From: an uncultured Prevotellaceae bacterium
GTDB taxonomy: Bacteria; Bacteroidota; Bacteroidia; Bacteroidales; Muribaculaceae
Assembly (NCBI GenBank): GCA_900318645.1
Contig: ONLH01000012.1
Span: 34,656-98,655 of the forward strand
Direction: 5' to 3'
DNA: 64,000 bases
The notes beneath the pieces are model-generated. The model was not told the DNA's origin and did no database searches. It saw only the letters and a program-made list of their open reading frames with translations. The stretch's first letter is position 1, and each line of letters begins with the position of its first letter. A program made the translations under genes and the position numbers. This document shows, piece by piece, positions 33,628-42,423 of the stretch.

Positions 33628-35258
33628 TATCCAGGATTTTGGGCACTGCCACTTGCCGTGAGTGTTTCACCGGGAATGGGAAACACGAGGGTGTAGCCAT
33701 TCACGTCGGCATCAAGCTGTGGGCGATCAGTATAGGGACGGGTGAACTGACCGAAGCGAATCAGGTCATTGCGTCGCCAGCCCTCCCAAGCCAATTCCAG
33801 CAAACGTTCCTCAAGAACATTGTCGAGGGTGGCTGGACGTGGCTCCATATCGGCTCGGGAGCGCACTGCATTGAGCAGGGCGTCGGCTTCGGCACCGGCC
33901 TTGCCGTCACGCAACATCGCCTCACATTGCATCAGCAGCACGTCGGCATAGCGGAACAGCACGATATCGTTGCGCCGCAACTGGCCGTCGCTCATCGACG
34001 CCAGGTCAATCTCATATTTGTACATGCGTGCGCCAGCTGTCTTCTCGTAGGGGGTTCCCGATACGTCAAGGTGTGCCTCCAGCGGGTAATAAACCAGTGG
34101 CGTACCGTCATCGAGCAGAACGGGGTCGGAGGTCATGGCATGATGAACTTCATCAATGTAGTATGTCCAAAACAGACGGTTATCACTGTCCTCTTCGCCG
34201 TAGCCGAAAGCGCGCATCGCCTCAATAGTCGCGCAAGGGCCATTCTCACCATTCAATCCCAATGCCGATGCATGGTTATAGTGCAGCGAACGGAACTGCT
34301 GAGTGAAACGGTTAGAGTAGTTGTAGATATCCATCGGTATGGTGAAGATTAACTCGGGCGACTCTTCGTTATTGATACTGAAGTTGTCGTTAAAGCTTGT
34401 TGCCAATGTATAGCCATAAACACCCAGCAGGTCACAATAATAAACGACTGCCTCCCAAGTGTTCATCTGTCCACCATCCACTATCCACATCATGGATGAC
34501 CCATTGGGGCGGGTATTGTCGGTCCAGTTATCGTCGGCATAGACCTCGGCATTAAGCAGCAGCTTCGCCAAGAGGAAATAGGCCACTGGAGCCGTCATGC
34601 GACCATAATATGTTCCAGGCCGTGGGCTACGGTCGATAGGGAGGTCATGCACAGCGTCCTGCAGCTCGTCAACGATGTGGTGGAAAGCTGTTGAGCGCTC
34701 CTGCAACTTCAGTTCCTGGGCCGTAGGGTTGGTGTTCTTGAACAGCGGCACACGCCCATAAAGGTCCATCGCATAGAACAGATACATGGCCCTTAAGGCA
34801 CGCACCTCAGCACGCAGGGATGTGACATCCTCGGCAGGATGCTTTGCCGTGAACGCATCAATGCGCTCGAGCGCACGGTTACAGGCCAACACCTGCTTGA
34901 ACAGGTAATTCCACGTGTCGCCCGTGAAATCCACGTTGCCGAAACGGTGCAAGAACAGGTTTTGCCAGATGCCGCCGTCATACCAGTCGGCTCCTCGTAT
35001 GGGAATAATGGCCTCATCGGTCGAGAACGTGTTCAGGTCCCACACGCCACGCGCGGTGCCTTGCAAACCCTGGGAGGCACTGCTGCCTCCGATGTTGTTG
35101 TAGATACTGGCCAGCGCATTGAGCCACAGGTCATTGACAGTCTCGTAAGCCTCGTCCATAGGGATACGGTCGGTGGGGTCATCCTCAAGAAATTTGTCAC
35201 AGGAGACCAACGGTAGAACGAGGGTCAACAACAGCAGATAAGTGATATAGCGTTTCAT
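33624..35258 (-). CDS. SusD/RagB-family outer-membrane lipoprotein
   Basis: A 544-residue lipoprotein (signal ending LPLVSC, then DKFLEDDPTDRIP, typical of SusD/RagB). The C-terminal region YADVLLMQCEAMLRDGKAG ... LAWEGWRRNDLIRFGQF carries the SusD-family signature (E-A ... E-x-W-R-x-x-D-L-I-R-x-G). It follows the SusC gene by 15 bases and overlaps the Fur-family gene by four. Substrate unknown; no glycosidase lies in this operon. Confidence 0.92.
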   Translation of the reverse strand: MKRYITYLLLLTLVLPLVSCDKFLEDDPTDRIPMDEAYETVNDLWLNALASIYNNIGGSSASQGLQGTARGVWDLNTFSTDEAIIPIRGADWYDGGIWQNLFLHRFGNVDFTGDTWNYLFKQVLACNRALERIDAFTAKHPAEDVTSLRAEVRALRAMYLFYAMDLYGRVPLFKNTNPTAQELKLQERSTAFHHIVDELQDAVHDLPIDRSPRPGTYYGRMTAPVAYFLLAKLLLNAEVYADDNWTDNTRPNGSSMMWIVDGGQMNTWEAVVYYCDLLGVYGYTLATSFNDNFSINNEESPELIFTIPMDIYNYSNRFTQQFRSLHYNHASALGLNGENGPCATIEAMRAFGYGEEDSDNRLFWTYYIDEVHHAMTSDPVLLDDGTPLVYYPLEAHLDVSGTPYEKTAGARMYKYEIDLASMSDGQLRRNDIVLFRYADVLLMQCEAMLRDGKAGAEADALLNAVRSRADMEPRPATLDNVLEERLLELAWEGWRRNDLIRFGQFTRPYTDRPQLDADVNGYTLVFPIPGETLTASGSAQNPGY

Positions 35259-35273
35259 AATTGTGACTCTTTT

Positions 35274-37964
35274 TTAGAAGGTAACAGTAACGCCCAGATA
35301 ATAAGACCGGGTGACGGGATACACGTTCTTGTCATCAACGCCCAGTGTGGCACCAGCCGTCGAACTGTTGATCATGGGAGTGAGGCCTGAGTAACCCGTG
35401 ATGGTACCCAGGTCATTGATGGTGAGTGCCAAGCGCAGGTTGCGGATTGAGCGCCTGGCTTTTTCACTCAGTGGCACGTTCCAGCCCAGCGTCAAGTAAT
35501 CAAAGTGGGCGTAGTCGCCGCGCTCCAGCCAGTAGTCGGTGGCCGTTTGGTCCTTGATGTTGTGCTCGGGAGCACTTGCCAGAACATTATAGCCTGGCAA
35601 ACTATTCATGTTCATATAGGTCAACGCCGTGCCGTTGTAGATCTTGTGCCCGAAAGCACCATTGATCTGCAACGCCACGTCCCATTGACGGTAGCGGAAG
35701 TTGATGTTGCTGCCCAGCAACACCTTAGGCATCGCCTGGCCACAGATACGACGGTCTTTGCCGTTGGCGATGCTGATGTCACCCGAACCGTCAAGGTCGG
35801 CAATGTCATACACATATCCCCCGGCTCCATCGCTCTTGAGTCCCGTGCAATGCGGCAGGTAGAATACACCGAGGGGCTGCCCCACTATCTGATAAACAAT
35901 ATGGTTATTGCCGCCGTGGAAACCGGCACCGTTCAGGTTGACCATATCCACCTCGCCTGGGGCTTCCAGCCAGTAGTCATTATAGTATCCGCTCAACGAC
36001 AGCAGTTTATTGTACTGGTAAGAGATGTTGGCGTTGATATTCAGCTCCATGTCTTTGGTAGTGAGCGGCGTGAAACCCAGGGCCAACTCTACACCGCTGT
36101 TGCGCATTGAGCCCAGATTGTCCAGCAACTTATTGTAACTGAACGGAGGTACGCCCACATTATACAAGTAGAGCATATCGATCGTTTTGGAGGTATAGAA
36201 ATCAAGCGATGCGATAATGTGGTTACCCAGGAAAGCGGCATTCAGGCCCGTGTTGAAGCTACGTTTTACCTCCCACTTGAGGTCGGGGTTGGCATTGCGC
36301 AACTCATCAAAGGTCACATTCAGCGTCTGCCCGACCGGAGCGATGCCGGCTGGCATAAGCAGTTTTTGGGTCATGTAACTGTCCACACCGCCCAAGTTGC
36401 CCGCCAGGCCATAACCGATATTCCACTTCAGGTCATCGAGCCAACTGACACCACGCAAGAACGCCTCATTTCTCAAATTCCACGATGCCGACACCGAGGG
36501 GAAATATCCCCATTTGTTGCCCTTACCGAACTTGCTGGTACCATCGGCACGCAGGGCGGCGGTGAGCGAGTAACGGCCTAGGTAGTCATAGGACACCCTT
36601 GCCATGAACGACGCCAGCGACGGCGCGTCATGGAAACTGCCCGTGCCGTCCCACAAGGTCACGGCACCCGACTGGATGGCGTCAATGCCGATAGCATTGG
36701 TCGAGAAACCTGTCGTGGTGGTATAGAAGCCCGAATGGGTGTCGCGCTCAACTTCGGCCAGTCCCATCACATTGACATGATGCCCTCCCAGCATTTTGTC
36801 CCAAGTCACTGTGGCAAGGCCCAACAACGATTCCGTCTTGGCGCTACTACGATAGCCTTTACCGCCACTCCAGATGCTGGTAGGCAGGAACTGGGCTATC
36901 TCTACCTCGTTGTGGCTATAGGCCCCGAAGAGAGACACTGTCCACCCCTTCACCAAGTTAAAGGTGAGTTTAGCATGGGTACTCAAGTGAGTGGTCTTGT
37001 CACGGGTGCGACTGTCCATGAGTGCCAATGGGTGATTTATCTGGTTAGCATAGGTAAAGCCGTCCCAACCACCGCTGCTGTTGCGCTCGGTGCTAAATGT
37101 GGGGTTCCACGCTTGGGCCGAGTAGAACGTCTTCTGCACGTCATAGACGGCTGTCTGGTCCTTATGCACATTGCCGAACATGCCCACCTCGATAGTCAAC
37201 AGGTCGCCAAACATGCGCTGGTGCATGTTCATGTTGCTCGTCAGATTACGCAACTTGTCATGCAAGATCACACCGTCATGGTCCATATATCCTAACGACA
37301 CGCGGTAGCCTGAACGCTCACCTCCTCCCATGAAGGCGATATGATGGTCTTGCATAAAAGCAGTCTGCTCTATGGTCTTTTGCCAATGGGTATCGTAACT
37401 CTTGTCGATGGGTAGCAGCCCCAAAGCACGAACGGCATTCACATAGCCTCCCGCATCGAGCATGTTCAGATTCTTGGTTACATGTGAAATGCCTACACTG
37501 CCGTTATAAGTTACTGTAGTGCGGCTGGCAGAGCCCTTCTTGGTCGTCACTTCGATGACACCCGAGGCTCCACGCGATCCATATTGGGCCGTCTCACTGG
37601 CATCTTTCAGGACCGTGAAACTTTCAATATCCGACGGATAAATCGATGACAATGTACTCAGGTCACCGAACACGCCGTCAATGATAATCAGCGGGTCATT
37701 GCCGCCGGTCACCGACGTCGTGCCACGCACACGCACGGCATTCATCGCGGCGGCTCCGTTGTTACTCTTCTGAATGGTGACACCTGCCACACGGCCATTG
37801 ATGGCTTCCAACGGGTTGGTCACCTGTTGCTGACTCATCTGGTCGGCAGTAACCACATCGGGCGATGCCAGGCGGGCAGTAGTGTCCACAGGGGCGATGT
37901 GTTGCGCCTGAACATGCAGCGTCAAGAAGGCTACAACCGCTGCTATCAGTAACGTTCTGTTCAT
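35274..37964 (-). CDS. SusC/RagA-type TonB-dependent transporter without regulatory N-domain
   Basis: An 896-residue protein with signal peptide MNRTLLIAAVVAFLTLHVQA. It lacks the CarboxypepD_reg domain usual in SusC. The plug starts almost at once (VTNPLEAINGRVAGV, DPLIIIDGVFGD, SRGASGVIEVTTKKG), and the barrel ends YYLGVTVTF. Its ATG overlaps the rsmD stop by four bases, so it is coupled to a housekeeping gene. Together with SusD it would move an unknown ligand. Shorter than the 1034-residue SusC at 13885 mainly because of the missing N-domain. Confidence 0.92.
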   Translation of the reverse strand: MNRTLLIAAVVAFLTLHVQAQHIAPVDTTARLASPDVVTADQMSQQQVTNPLEAINGRVAGVTIQKSNNGAAAMNAVRVRGTTSVTGGNDPLIIIDGVFGDLSTLSSIYPSDIESFTVLKDASETAQYGSRGASGVIEVTTKKGSASRTTVTYNGSVGISHVTKNLNMLDAGGYVNAVRALGLLPIDKSYDTHWQKTIEQTAFMQDHHIAFMGGGERSGYRVSLGYMDHDGVILHDKLRNLTSNMNMHQRMFGDLLTIEVGMFGNVHKDQTAVYDVQKTFYSAQAWNPTFSTERNSSGGWDGFTYANQINHPLALMDSRTRDKTTHLSTHAKLTFNLVKGWTVSLFGAYSHNEVEIAQFLPTSIWSGGKGYRSSAKTESLLGLATVTWDKMLGGHHVNVMGLAEVERDTHSGFYTTTTGFSTNAIGIDAIQSGAVTLWDGTGSFHDAPSLASFMARVSYDYLGRYSLTAALRADGTSKFGKGNKWGYFPSVSASWNLRNEAFLRGVSWLDDLKWNIGYGLAGNLGGVDSYMTQKLLMPAGIAPVGQTLNVTFDELRNANPDLKWEVKRSFNTGLNAAFLGNHIIASLDFYTSKTIDMLYLYNVGVPPFSYNKLLDNLGSMRNSGVELALGFTPLTTKDMELNINANISYQYNKLLSLSGYYNDYWLEAPGEVDMVNLNGAGFHGGNNHIVYQIVGQPLGVFYLPHCTGLKSDGAGGYVYDIADLDGSGDISIANGKDRRICGQAMPKVLLGSNINFRYRQWDVALQINGAFGHKIYNGTALTYMNMNSLPGYNVLASAPEHNIKDQTATDYWLERGDYAHFDYLTLGWNVPLSEKARRSIRNLRLALTINDLGTITGYSGLTPMINSSTAGATLGVDDKNVYPVTRSYYLGVTVTF

Positions 37965-38515
37965 GTGTCTTGTGTGGATTGATTGATTTCAAACAAGGAG
38001 AAGTTGACCTTGCCATATACTCGCTGCTGCGAGAAGTGAGGCAGAGCGCTGAAATCATGCTCTCGAGGGTGCTCCATGATAAACAGCGTGCCGTCTTGCA
38101 CAACCGACGATTCAAGCACCAGCTTGGGAATCTCGCCAAAACACGGCAAGTCATAAGGCGGGTCTGCAAAAATGATGTCAAACGACTGGCGGCAGGTGGA
38201 CAGGAACTTGAACACATCGCCGCGCACCAACGTCAGATTAGGATCATCGAGTTGACGCTGCACCTTCTTAATGAACTCGGCCTGAACACGGGCCTTCTCG
38301 ACAGCAGTGACGTGGGCACAACCTCGAGAGAGAAATTCAAAGCTCATCGCTCCTGTACCAGCAAAAAGGTCAAGCACCGTCTTTCCCTCCAGGTCAATGA
38401 TATTGCCCAGCACGTTGAACAGGTTCTCACGCGCCATGTCGGTCGTAGGACGGGCTGTGATGTTGGTGGGCACGTCAAAACGGCGACGGCCGTATTTTCC
38501 GCTGATTATTCGCAT
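37961..38515 (-). CDS. rsmD: 16S rRNA (guanine966-N2)-methyltransferase RsmD
   Basis: A 184-residue Rossmann methyltransferase. MRIISGKYGRRRF is the classic start. RPTTDMARENLFNVL, LDLFAGTGAMSFEFLSRG (SAM-binding) and FADPPYDLP (NPPY-type catalytic motif) are all present. It methylates G966 of 16S rRNA during 30S assembly. The gene overlaps DUF3822 by ten bases and SusC by four. DUF3822-rsmD adjacency is, as I recall, common in Bacteroidales. Confidence 0.95.
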   Translation of the reverse strand: MRIISGKYGRRRFDVPTNITARPTTDMARENLFNVLGNIIDLEGKTVLDLFAGTGAMSFEFLSRGCAHVTAVEKARVQAEFIKKVQRQLDDPNLTLVRGDVFKFLSTCRQSFDIIFADPPYDLPCFGEIPKLVLESSVVQDGTLFIMEHPREHDFSALPHFSQQRVYGKVNFSLFEINQSTQDT

Positions 38516-39315
38516 AGGGCAAGTAATATCAGTTCCAGCGGTGCCTGCATCGCATTACGCCCCAGCCGCATGGCAGCGGCGGGATAGACAGCAGGCATCA
38601 CATATTTTACAAATTCACGCAACTTGGGCGACAAGGCGGCACACGACTCGCGATCTCCCATCAGTTGCAACTCATCGGTCAACTGGTCAAGGCCATAGCT
38701 GCGCCATGCCTTGAGAGCAAAGAAGACCGCATCCTGATGATTGGCAAAGCCATAAGTGTTGGCACACTGTAATTGACCTTCTCGATAGACGGCAAGGTCC
38801 ATGCGGGTTTTTTCCAGGTTGAGAAACATCTGTGAGACGCCATCTCCGTGATGCAGATCTTTGAAGTGCTCACACATCGGGTACAAGTGATGATACAGGA
38901 CCGGATAGTTAAACGTGCGCCCAAGAAAAGCCTGCAAACCTTGGGGCATCAGGTAGGCAATCTTCACGCCGTTAAGCGGCATTGGGCACACGGCCGCCTG
39001 ACCGTCATCACCAGGGAAAGCATGGCGCAACAGAGCCTTGCAATCCTCATCGGCAGTTTCATCGGGGAAGAGCACAAAGTGCTGGGAATGGACAACCACG
39101 GTCACGCGCTTGTACTCGTTCAACAGCAACGGTGTGTCATAGATGGCATCTTCCAGCGCCTGCAAGGTGTCATCAATCAACGCCATGTCACCCATGACGA
39201 GCGAGTTGGCAACCGTCGGTGTGAACAAGATATAGCTCACTTGCTTGTCCGCGATGGAGACAAGCAATTCCCATGCTTCGGGATGCTCAATATGGATGTC
39301 CTCTTTATGTTTCAT
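38506..39315 (-). CDS. DUF3822 protein
   Basis: A 269-residue soluble protein. Although the sequence alone shows no catalytic motif, LNLEKTRMDLAVYREGQLQCANTYGFANHQDAVFFALKAWRSYGLD (in part) and the following LMGDRE fit DUF3822, an actin/ASKHA-like fold protein found next to rsmD in Bacteroidetes. First gene of the long overlapping operon running through rsmD, SusC, SusD and fur-like to mtgA. A TAATTTTG box stands eight bases before its start. Role unknown. Confidence 0.82.
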   Translation of the reverse strand: MKHKEDIHIEHPEAWELLVSIADKQVSYILFTPTVANSLVMGDMALIDDTLQALEDAIYDTPLLLNEYKRVTVVVHSQHFVLFPDETADEDCKALLRHAFPGDDGQAAVCPMPLNGVKIAYLMPQGLQAFLGRTFNYPVLYHHLYPMCEHFKDLHHGDGVSQMFLNLEKTRMDLAVYREGQLQCANTYGFANHQDAVFFALKAWRSYGLDQLTDELQLMGDRESCAALSPKLREFVKYVMPAVYPAAAMRLGRNAMQAPLELILLALCE

Positions 39316-39322
39316 TAATCGG

Positions 39323-39330
39323 CAAAATTA
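39323..39330 (-). promoter_or_regulatory. -7 promoter element upstream of DUF3822
   Basis: TAATTTTG on the minus strand very close to the ATG, implying a very short leader. -33 box unclear. Confidence 0.45.
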
Positions 39331-39382
39331 GTAAAAAAACAAGGATTACAGGGGCTGGAAGACAAAATTTGCGTTTTTTTAG

Positions 39383-39390
39383 TAATTTTG
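39383..39390 (+). promoter_or_regulatory. -7 promoter element for the 39420 gene
   Basis: TAATTTTG on the plus strand, 30 bases before the lipoprotein ATG and divergent to the DUF3822 promoter. No TTTG at the usual -33 distance. Confidence 0.45.
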
Positions 39391-39419
39391 CAAATCAGCA
39401 CTAATCTTTACAACTTGAT

Positions 39420-40463
39420 ATGAGGACTTCATTCTTTTGCGGCTTTGCTCTTTACCTGTTACTCCTGACCGGGTGCGCTAACGGGGAAAAAGTCAATAAC
39501 GACCAGTTCAGTTTCATGGATAGCCTGGGCATCACGATTACCGACCAGCTCTTGCTGGGCGACACGCTCTCGTTGCCCGACATCTATTGCGGTGACCCCA
39601 ATCAGAAGAAGAGTGACCTCAAGGGACAGGGAATCAACCACAAGCAATATGAAGCACTCGTCATCCCCGCAGGCAGCCACTTCGCCGATGAGATGGCCAA
39701 CTGGCTGCTGATGGGCGTACGCGACATGGGCAACGACGTCACGCTAGCAGCTTTTTACGCTTGCAGCGGTGCCGGCTATTGTGTCGAACTGATGACTTAT
39801 GACCGACAGGGAAACCTGCTCGACGCCATCAATGCCCGTGAGCTGCACCTGCTGTGGCGCATCCACCTGGATGATGCCAAGAATGACACGGTATTCACCC
39901 TCGACGGGCAGTTCTCCTTCAACGGCAACCAGGTAAAGTTGCGCCGCACGATGGGCAGAGCCATCATGGACTTCAACGGGGACCTCAAGGGACAGCCATT
40001 CTGGCAACAGGGATGGGAACAGAACTATATCGTCAATCCCAAGGGACACTTTGTCCTACAAGGACAGCACGTGGTTATGGAAAAGGGCAAGGTGGACCAG
40101 TATGCCGCCCTAGATTTCAAGTCCTGGGATATGCTTGTGTGTTCCCTCCACGACCCAGCCATCATGGACATCTGGAACGACTACACCGAACTGGTCAACT
40201 CCACCTATGACCCCGACTACGAGTACAACCCGTTCCCGTGGGACGTGGCACAGCTCTACAACATGAATCCCCAGCGTTTCCTGCAATGGATGGCGGCCCA
40301 CCGCGGTACGGACAACCGCCTGCTACCTTGCTTCAAGCTACCGCCCCACAACCGCCCTGCCCTACTTGAGGAAATCGCCCGTCTCGACGACCCCTCAGCC
40401 CGCCAGTGGCTCACCGCCCTCGTCAACTCCTGGGACGACATCCCCCTCACCAAACACCTTTAG
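39420..40463 (+). CDS. Hypothetical lipoprotein
   Basis: A 347-residue lipoprotein (lipobox LLLTGCAN). The rest is a globular, tryptophan-containing protein with segments such as HFADEMANWLLMGVRDMGND and MAAHRGTDNRLLPCFKLP. The C-terminal third (LARLDDPSARQWLTALVNSW-like helices) resembles the end of the 42424-43440 product, and both end with helical pairs suited to packing. They may be distant paralogues. No family recognised; function unknown. Confidence 0.75.
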   Translation: MRTSFFCGFALYLLLLTGCANGEKVNNDQFSFMDSLGITITDQLLLGDTLSLPDIYCGDPNQKKSDLKGQGINHKQYEALVIPAGSHFADEMANWLLMGVRDMGNDVTLAAFYACSGAGYCVELMTYDRQGNLLDAINARELHLLWRIHLDDAKNDTVFTLDGQFSFNGNQVKLRRTMGRAIMDFNGDLKGQPFWQQGWEQNYIVNPKGHFVLQGQHVVMEKGKVDQYAALDFKSWDMLVCSLHDPAIMDIWNDYTELVNSTYDPDYEYNPFPWDVAQLYNMNPQRFLQWMAAHRGTDNRLLPCFKLPPHNRPALLEEIARLDDPSARQWLTALVNSWDDIPLTKHL

Positions 40464-40551
40464 CACCCCACCACCAGTCCGTAAAGGCTCCTGCGCGCCT
40501 GGCAGTTGATGTATTGCAAGGCTCTGCCTTGCACATTTTCCTGCCCCATTG

Positions 40552-40582
40552 TTGCAACAATGGCGGGAATTCACTACCTTTG
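40552..40582 (+). promoter_or_regulatory. Promoter of ettA
   Basis: TTGC (40552-40555), 19 bases, TACCTTTG (40575-40582), 30 bases before the ATG. Confidence 0.65.
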
Positions 40583-40611
40583 CAAGCAGTAACTAAATCG
40601 ACAAGAGAATT

Positions 40612-42333
40612 ATGGCAACAGTTGACGACAAGAAAATCATCTTCTCGATGGTGGGCGTGAGCAAAACCATCCAGCAGAACCAGAAACAAATCCTCAAGAA
40701 CATCTACCTCTCACAAATCCTCAAGAACATCTACCTCTCGTTCTACTATGGTGCCAAAATCGGTATCATCGGTCTGAACGGTGCCGGTAAATCCACGCTG
40801 ATGAAGATTATCGCCGGCTTGGAGACGCAGTACCAGGGCCAGGTGGTCTTTGCTCCCGGCTACTCGGTGGGCTACTTGCCTCAGGACCCGCAACTTGACC
40901 CAACCAAGACTGTCAAGGAAGTGGTACAAGAAGGCGTACAGCATGTGGTGGACGCACTGAAGGAGTTTGAGGAAATCAACCTCAAGTTCGGCATGCCCGA
41001 GTACTATGAGGATCCCGAGAAGATGGACAAATTGTTTGCTCGTCAGGCCGAGTTGCAGGACGTCATTGATGCCACCGACGCCTGGAACCTCGACAGCCGA
41101 CTGGAAAGGGCGATGGATGCCTTGCGCTGCCCCGAGGGTGACCAGCTGACTGAGCACCTGAGCGGTGGCGAGCGTCGCCGTGTGGCTCTGTGCCGCCTGC
41201 TGTTGCAGAAACCCGATGTCCTCCTGCTCGACGAGCCCACCAACCACCTCGATGCCGAGTCCATCGACTGGTTGGAGCAGCACCTGCAGCAATACGAGGG
41301 CACGGTCATCGCCGTGACCCACGACCGCTATTTCCTTGACCATGTAGCCGGATGGATTCTCGAACTTGACCGCGGCGAGGGCATTCCCTGGAAGGGCAAC
41401 TACAGCAGTTGGCTGGAACAGAAGACCCAGCGCCTCGCCATGGAAGAAAAGACCGAAAGCAAGCGCCAGAAGACCCTGCAACGCGAGTTGGAATGGGTAC
41501 GCATGGCTCCTAAGGCCCGTCAGGCCAAGGGTAAAGCCCGTCTGAACAGCTACGATAAACTGTTGAACGAAACCGTCAAGGAAAAAGAGGAGAAACTCGA
41601 AATCTTCATCCCCAACGGTCCCCGCTTGGGCAACAAGGTCATCGAGGCACAGCATGTTGCCAAGGCCTTCGGTGACAAGCTGCTGTTTGACGACCTCAAC
41701 TTCATGCTGCCGCCCAACGGCATCGTGGGCGTCATTGGCCCCAACGGTGCCGGTAAGACGACGCTGTTCCGCCTCATCATGGGCCTCGAGAAGCCCGACA
41801 GTGGTGTTTTTGAAGTCGGCGAAACGGTCAAGGCGGTTTATGTCGACCAGCAGCACACGAGCATTGACCCCGACAAGACGGTCTATGAGGTCATATCGGG
41901 TGGTGTGGAACTGCTACGCATGGGTGGTCGCGACGTTAACGCCCGAGCCTACCTGTCACGCTTCAACTTCAGCGGCGTGGACCAGCAGAAGAAGTGCGGT
42001 GTCCTCTCAGGCGGTGAACGCAACCGCCTGCAACTGGCGTTGGCACTCAAGGAGGAGGGCAACGTCCTCTTGCTCGATGAGCCCACCAACGATATCGACG
42101 TCAACACCCTGCGAGCCCTGGAGGAAGGTCTTGAAGACTTCGCTGGCTGTGCCGTGGTCATCAGCCACGACCGCTGGTTCCTGGACCGCATCTGCACCCA
42201 CATCCTCGCCTTCGAGGGCAACAGCAACGTGTTCTTCTTCGAGGGTAGCTACAGCGAGTATGAGGAGAATAAGTTGAAGCGCTTGGGCAAGGAAGAGCCC
42301 ACCCGTGTACGTTACCGCAAGTTAGAAGTTTAA
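40612..42333 (+). CDS. ettA: Energy-dependent translational throttle protein EttA (ABC-F)
   Basis: A 573-residue ABC-F protein with two nucleotide-binding domains. First: GLNGAGKST, LSGGERRR, LLDEPTNHLD, with an arm-like insertion between. Second: GPNGAGKTT, LSGGERNRL, LLDEPTNDID. EttA binds the ribosomal E-site and gates translation with the ATP/ADP ratio. Odd: residues QILKNIYLS occur twice in tandem just before the first Walker A, through a 27-base duplication at 40687-40740. EttA normally has this segment once, followed by FYGAKIG. The frame remains intact, so the gene is probably functional or recently altered. Confidence 0.93.
   Translation: MATVDDKKIIFSMVGVSKTIQQNQKQILKNIYLSQILKNIYLSFYYGAKIGIIGLNGAGKSTLMKIIAGLETQYQGQVVFAPGYSVGYLPQDPQLDPTKTVKEVVQEGVQHVVDALKEFEEINLKFGMPEYYEDPEKMDKLFARQAELQDVIDATDAWNLDSRLERAMDALRCPEGDQLTEHLSGGERRRVALCRLLLQKPDVLLLDEPTNHLDAESIDWLEQHLQQYEGTVIAVTHDRYFLDHVAGWILELDRGEGIPWKGNYSSWLEQKTQRLAMEEKTESKRQKTLQRELEWVRMAPKARQAKGKARLNSYDKLLNETVKEKEEKLEIFIPNGPRLGNKVIEAQHVAKAFGDKLLFDDLNFMLPPNGIVGVIGPNGAGKTTLFRLIMGLEKPDSGVFEVGETVKAVYVDQQHTSIDPDKTVYEVISGGVELLRMGGRDVNARAYLSRFNFSGVDQQKKCGVLSGGERNRLQLALALKEEGNVLLLDEPTNDIDVNTLRALEEGLEDFAGCAVVISHDRWFLDRICTHILAFEGNSNVFFFEGSYSEYEENKLKRLGKEEPTRVRYRKLEV
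40687..40740 (+). repeat. In-frame 27-bp tandem duplication inside ettA
   Basis: Two copies of a 27-base unit, 40687-40713 and 40714-40740, differ only at the last base (A versus G). Each encodes QILKNIYLS. Such near-identity indicates a recent slippage event or an assembly error. Confidence 0.95.
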
Positions 42334-42423
42334 AATCCCACAACTTTCCGTCAAGGTCTTCCGTGCCGTGGCTCCTGCCACGGCCACCAATGGCAAGAAA
42401 CCAAAAACCAAAAACTAAACAAT

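Noticed and set aside
40711-41856. Minus-strand frame of about 380 codons inside ettA
   Set aside because: Antisense by-product of the strongly biased codon third position in ettA.
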